From NCBI GenBank assembly GCA_035356615.1, contig DAOQSN010000005.1, positions 62,001 to 126,000 on the forward strand: DNA of 64,000 nucleotides, in the 5' to 3' direction. The position numbers and the translations under genes are program-made. The stretch comes from JAKQDH01 sp029558835 (GTDB taxonomy: Bacteria; Planctomycetota; Phycisphaerae; UBA1845). The notes below the pieces were generated by a model, which searched no databases, was not told the DNA's origin, and was given only the letters and a program-made list of their open reading frames with translations. Positions 60,783 to 64,000 of this stretch are shown here, one piece after another (within the stretch, counting starts at the first letter, position 1; each line of letters begins with the position of its first letter).

Positions 60783-61847
60783 CTAAGGTCCGATGGTGCC
60801 GCAGTTGGCCGCTACCGGCTCGAAGCTCGGTATCGTCGCTACATGGTGGCAGGCCACGGCATGTCTTGACGGTGCATCGTTGACGCTGCTGAGCGTAGGC
60901 GTCGCGCGGCTGCACAAATCAGTGGCGAAGGGGCATCGCGGCCCGTACACGCAGCCGCCCGCGGTCTCAGCCTCACCCGCCCGTGCCCCGTCTGACCTCG
61001 GCCACACCTCGCCCGTCACGCGCCGCGCCGGGTCCGGCACCGGCACCGAGCGCCGCAGCAGCATCGTGTACGGATGCCGCGGTGCCTCGCACACCTCCGT
61101 CGCGGGCCCGACCTCGACGATCCGCCCGCGATACATGACGGCCACCCGCGCGCAGAATTGCTCGACCACCGCCAGGTTGTGCGCGATGAACAGGTACGTC
61201 AGCCTCCACTCGCCTTGCAGGTCCGCCAGCAGGTTGAGAATCTGTGCCTGCACGGACACGTCGAGCGCGCTGACCGGCTCATCGCACACGATGAAACGCG
61301 GCTCCAATGCCAACGCCCGGGCTATCCCGATCCGCTGCCGTTGCCCGCCCGAAAACTCGTGCGGATACCGGCCGGCGTCATCGCCACGCAACCCGACTCG
61401 CTCCAGCAGTTCGGTCGCGCGCTCTCGACGCTCACGGCGCGACCTCCACCGATGCAGGACCAGCGGCTCGCCCACGATCGTCCCCACTGTCAACCGCGGG
61501 TTCAGGCTGCCGAACGGATCCTGGAAGACGATCTGCATGTCGCGCCGCAGACGCCGAAGCTGCGTCCCCGATGCCCCCAGCACATCGTGCCCGGCGAACC
61601 GGACCTCACCGCTGGTCGGCTCCACGAGGCGCAGAATCGACCGGCCCAAGGTCGTCTTGCCGCACCCGCTCTCGCCCACCAGGCCCAGCGTGGTGCCCGC
61701 CGGGATGTCCAGGCTGACGCCATCGACCGCCCGCAAACCGGCCCGTGCCCGCCCAAGCCGGCCGGTGCCCGTCCCATACACGGTGACCAGGTCACGTACT
61801 TCGACGAGGGCGGCCCCGCCGGATTCGGTTGTAGCGTGATCACTCAT
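60783..61847 (-). CDS. Oligopeptide/dipeptide ABC transporter ATP-binding protein (OppF/DppF-like)
   Basis: 354 residues. Walker A GESGCGKTT (near 59-67), Q-loop QDPFGSLNPR, ABC signature FSGGQRQR, Walker B FIVCDEPVSALDV and the switch His in FIAHNLAVV are all present. The C-terminal oligo_HPY region, with the CxxxxPxPxxG-like Cys-rich GCVYGPRCPFATDLC, is diagnostic for the peptide/nickel uptake subfamily. It normally pairs with OppD and two permeases, but none is nearby, so it is an orphan or serves a transporter encoded elsewhere. Divergent from the glycosyltransferase upstream. Confidence 0.9.
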   Translation of the reverse strand: MSDHATTESGGAALVEVRDLVTVYGTGTGRLGRARAGLRAVDGVSLDIPAGTTLGLVGESGCGKTTLGRSILRLVEPTSGEVRFAGHDVLGASGTQLRRLRRDMQIVFQDPFGSLNPRLTVGTIVGEPLVLHRWRSRRERRERATELLERVGLRGDDAGRYPHEFSGGQRQRIGIARALALEPRFIVCDEPVSALDVSVQAQILNLLADLQGEWRLTYLFIAHNLAVVEQFCARVAVMYRGRIVEVGPATEVCEAPRHPYTMLLRRSVPVPDPARRVTGEVWPRSDGARAGEAETAGGCVYGPRCPFATDLCSRATPTLSSVNDAPSRHAVACHHVATIPSFEPVAANCGTIGP

Positions 61848-62007
61848 GCGGTTCGACGTCCAGCCTGCGTTTGGCCACGCAGTCTACCCGCCTCCCGGGG
61901 GCCCGCAAACCGGCCCATTGCCGCGGTACGGAGTGCCGGTGCCGTTCCGGCGCATCGACGAACCGGTCGGAACGTGCTACATAAAGCACGGCCACGGCGA
62001 GCTACCT

Positions 62008-62811
62008 ATGCCGGAAGCGGCTGAACCGAACACCATCCGGGTCGCGCTGCCTGCGTACAACGAGGCGGCCAGCCTGCCTGCGCTCGTCGAACGCTGGGCA
62101 GCGGTGCTCCGCGGCCTGGACCGCCCGTTCCGCATCCTGATCGTGGACGACGGCAGCAGCGACGCCACGCCGTCCGTGCTGGCGGAGTTGGCCCAGCGCT
62201 TCCCACTTGAGATACACCGCCACGCCGCCAACCAGGGACTGGGGATGACCATCCGAGATGCACTCGTCGCCGCCGCCGCGCAGGCCGCTCCCGACGACGT
62301 CATCGCCACGATGGACGCCGACGGCACGCATCCGCCTGAGCTGTTCCCGCCGATGCTCGACCGGCTGCAACGCGATCGGCTCGACGTGGTCATCGCGTCA
62401 CGCTACGAGCCGGGGGCGCAGGTCGTGGGGCTTAGCGGGCTGCGGCGGCTTACGACGTCGGTTGCCGGTGTGCTGTTTCGCGTCGTGCTGCCCGTCCGTG
62501 GCGTCCGTGATTACACCTGCGGCTATCGCCTGTATCGGGCCGCGTGCTTGCAGCGGGCTATCGGTATCTACAGTGACCGCTTCGTTGAGGAGCGTTCGTT
62601 TGCCTGCATGGCCGAGATTCTGCTCAAGCTCGCCCGGCTCGGCGCCCGTTGCGGCGAGGTGCCGCTGGTCCTGCGCTATGATCTGAAGGGCGGAACGAGC
62701 AAGATGCGCGTGCTCACCACGATCGTACGCACGCTGCGGCTAATCTGCCGGCAGCGTTGCGCACCCTCGCGACCCAGACCGTCGCCCCGGCCCTCCGCAC
62801 CGCGACCGTGA
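62008..62811 (+). CDS. Family 2 glycosyltransferase, DPM1-like
   Basis: 267 residues from the ATG at 62008, the start matching the domain (IRVALPAYNEAASLPALVERW). The nucleotide-sugar segment ILIVDDGSSDATPSVL and metal motif MDADGTHPPE are clear, then VVIASRYEPGAQVVG and DYTCGYRLYRA as in polyprenyl-phosphate mannose/glucose synthases. No C-terminal helices are present; the protein ends in a Pro/Arg-rich tail. It likely makes a lipid-linked sugar donor, and the GT39-like membrane enzyme that begins 30 nt downstream is a natural user of such a donor. Confidence 0.87.
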   Translation: MPEAAEPNTIRVALPAYNEAASLPALVERWAAVLRGLDRPFRILIVDDGSSDATPSVLAELAQRFPLEIHRHAANQGLGMTIRDALVAAAAQAAPDDVIATMDADGTHPPELFPPMLDRLQRDRLDVVIASRYEPGAQVVGLSGLRRLTTSVAGVLFRVVLPVRGVRDYTCGYRLYRAACLQRAIGIYSDRFVEERSFACMAEILLKLARLGARCGEVPLVLRYDLKGGTSKMRVLTTIVRTLRLICRQRCAPSRPRPSPRPSAPRP

Positions 62812-62840
62812 GGGAGCGGCTGAGGAGTAGCGAAGTGCGA

Positions 62841-64000
62841 ATGGCGAGTATCGAATGCAGATCACGCGTGCCGAACCGTCCCGACACAGGTCGGGATCGG
62901 GGAGCGGTGGTACCGTGCCCCCACACCGGGGTTCGCGCGTCCACTTGTCTGGGGGTCGCTCTGATCCTCCTGCTGGCCGCCGCCGTTCGCTTTGCGGGCA
63001 TCACCGACCGCGAACTCTGGCTGGACGAGAGCTGTACCTACTATTACGTGCATCATCTCTTCAACTGGCCCGCCGACGGCCCGGATCCGTGGTTGGAACT
63101 CACGACGGTCCCCTACACCGTGCTGCTGCACGCGTGGACGCGGGTTGCGGGCGAGACCATCCTTGGCCTGCGTAGCTTCTCAGCCGTCGCCGGCTTGCTG
63201 ACGGTGGTCGCACTGATGTACGTGGCCGCGCGCGTCGCGGGCCGCCGTGCGGGAGCGATCGCCGGCGCCCTCGCCGCACTTCACCCACTACAGGTGTACT
63301 ACAGCCAGGAGGCCCGGGTCTACGCGCTCTGGTGTCTCGAGTGCACGCTGCTGCTCTGGAGTCTGTACCAGGCGGCCCGCTTGCAGTCGCCACGATGGTG
63401 GGTTGCGTATGCGTTGCTCGTCGTTATGACCACGGCCACGCACTACTACACGCTATTCTGGCTCCCCGCGAGCGCCGTGGCCGTGCTACTGAGTCCAAGA
63501 GCGCTTCACTTTGCCAAGCAGTGGACCGTGACGCATGCCGTGCTGGGGGTGGTACTGCTTCCGTTTATCATGTTCATCATCGTGCCGTTGACCGGCCGCG
63601 GCAGCCAGATGTGGCTCGAGGACGTCTGGGCAAGCTACCCCCCGGCACTGGCGTTGTTGCGTTCGTGCTGGGCGCTGCTGCCGGCCGGCGGGTATCCCGA
63701 AGCCTACCTGGGCCCGCTGGCCGCGGCCACCGGTGTGCTGGGAGAGGCCGTGGGGACGTGGCTTACCCGTCTCGTTCAGTGGGGACCGGCGGCGCTGATA
63801 CTGTTGCTGCTCCTGGTCTGGGGAATCCGGAAACCCGTTGCGCGGATGACGGCGCAGTCGGCGCAGGTGTCACCGGCCTCTGGGCGGCACGTGGCTTTTT
63901 TTGCCTTGTTGACGCTGGCGACTTTGGCTACGCCTTTCCTTTACTCGTGGCTGGTTCGGCCGGCGTACGTCGTGGGGCGTTATGATCTATGCGCGCTTCC
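62841..64000 (+). CDS. GT39-like integral membrane glycosyltransferase, 3'-truncated by the window end
   Basis: The frame from the ATG at 62841 stays open to the end of the window (at least 386 residues). Helix 1 is GVALILLLAAAVRF; directly after it comes TDRELWLDESCTYYYV with the acidic pair expected in the first periplasmic loop of GT-C enzymes of the PMT/ArnT type. The ALHPLQVYYSQEARVYAL segment is another family landmark, and multiple helices follow. Such enzymes transfer a sugar from a polyprenyl-phosphate donor outside the membrane; the upstream DPM1-like gene could supply it. The first 40 residues before helix 1 are non-helical and include a small palindrome (62879-62896), probably a late insertion. 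Confidence 0.85.
   Translation, partial: MASIECRSRVPNRPDTGRDRGAVVPCPHTGVRASTCLGVALILLLAAAVRFAGITDRELWLDESCTYYYVHHLFNWPADGPDPWLELTTVPYTVLLHAWTRVAGETILGLRSFSAVAGLLTVVALMYVAARVAGRRAGAIAGALAALHPLQVYYSQEARVYALWCLECTLLLWSLYQAARLQSPRWWVAYALLVVMTTATHYYTLFWLPASAVAVLLSPRALHFAKQWTVTHAVLGVVLLPFIMFIIVPLTGRGSQMWLEDVWASYPPALALLRSCWALLPAGGYPEAYLGPLAAATGVLGEAVGTWLTRLVQWGPAALILLLLLVWGIRKPVARMTAQSAQVSPASGRHVAFFALLTLATLATPFLYSWLVRPAYVVGRYDLCAL

Overview
High-GC bacterial DNA that most resembles Planctomycetota. The reasons are a C-terminal PEP-CTERM sorting signal, very large secreted FG-GAP/CRTAC1 and dockerin-like proteins, multihaem cytochromes built into giant open frames, and GC-rich palindromic repeats scattered between and inside genes. 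No rRNA, tRNA, phage gene or CRISPR array was seen. The phylum call is an inference from gene content.

Layout. (1) 1-10441, plus strand: a tightly coupled operon (several 4-nt start/stop overlaps) of two B12-binding radical SAM enzymes, a membrane glycosyltransferase, two methyltransferases, an asparagine-synthase-type amidotransferase, a further radical SAM enzyme and a polytopic membrane protein. It looks like a biosynthetic cluster for a modified glycan or glycolipid. (2) 10410-12231, minus: an Rrf2 (NsrR-like) regulator, a hemerythrin-like protein and a YgbA-family protein, probably a nitric-oxide/iron stress operon. (3) 12408-13118: a PEP-CTERM gene broken by an in-frame TGA. (4) 13374-16906: a thiamine-binding MTH1187-family protein, then on the minus strand an MttB-type methyltransferase with its corrinoid protein and a flavodoxin-fold reductase. 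(5) 17251-29272: YchF GTPase, fructose-1,6-bisphosphatase, a PAS-Fis regulator, a BrxD-like AAA ATPase fused to a membrane segment and a DUF4384-like domain, a secreted repeat/dockerin protein, DAHP synthase and a RidA-family protein.

(6) 29605-55991 is the most distinctive part. An eight-gene plus-strand operon (34136-51657) encodes secreted beta-propeller and redox proteins: an FG-GAP/ASPIC protein with a helical C-terminal region, a TPR/FG-GAP/ASPIC protein, a hydrazine-synthase-alpha-like dihaem protein, a CRTAC1-type protein, a ten-haem cytochrome with a YncE-like propeller, a Reg_prop-type propeller and two type-1 periplasmic binding proteins with no permease or ATPase nearby. On each side lies a minus-strand gene joining a membrane module (MMPL/RND transporter, or DUF2238/YjdF) to a CRTAC1 module whose stand-alone paralogue is in the operon. 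I read this as a candidate uncharacterised envelope redox or substrate-handling system; its substrate is unknown.

(7) 56250-64000: YgiQ-type radical SAM protein, glutaryl-CoA-dehydrogenase-like acyl-CoA dehydrogenase, a small membrane-anchored protein, an orphan OppF-type ATPase, a DPM1-like glycosyltransferase and the start of a GT39-like membrane glycosyltransferase cut by the window end. At least three dispersed repeat families occur. Copies lie in frame inside a transporter loop, behind a signal peptide, in the n-region of another signal peptide and at the joint of a gene fusion, so repeat insertion appears to be reshaping these proteins.
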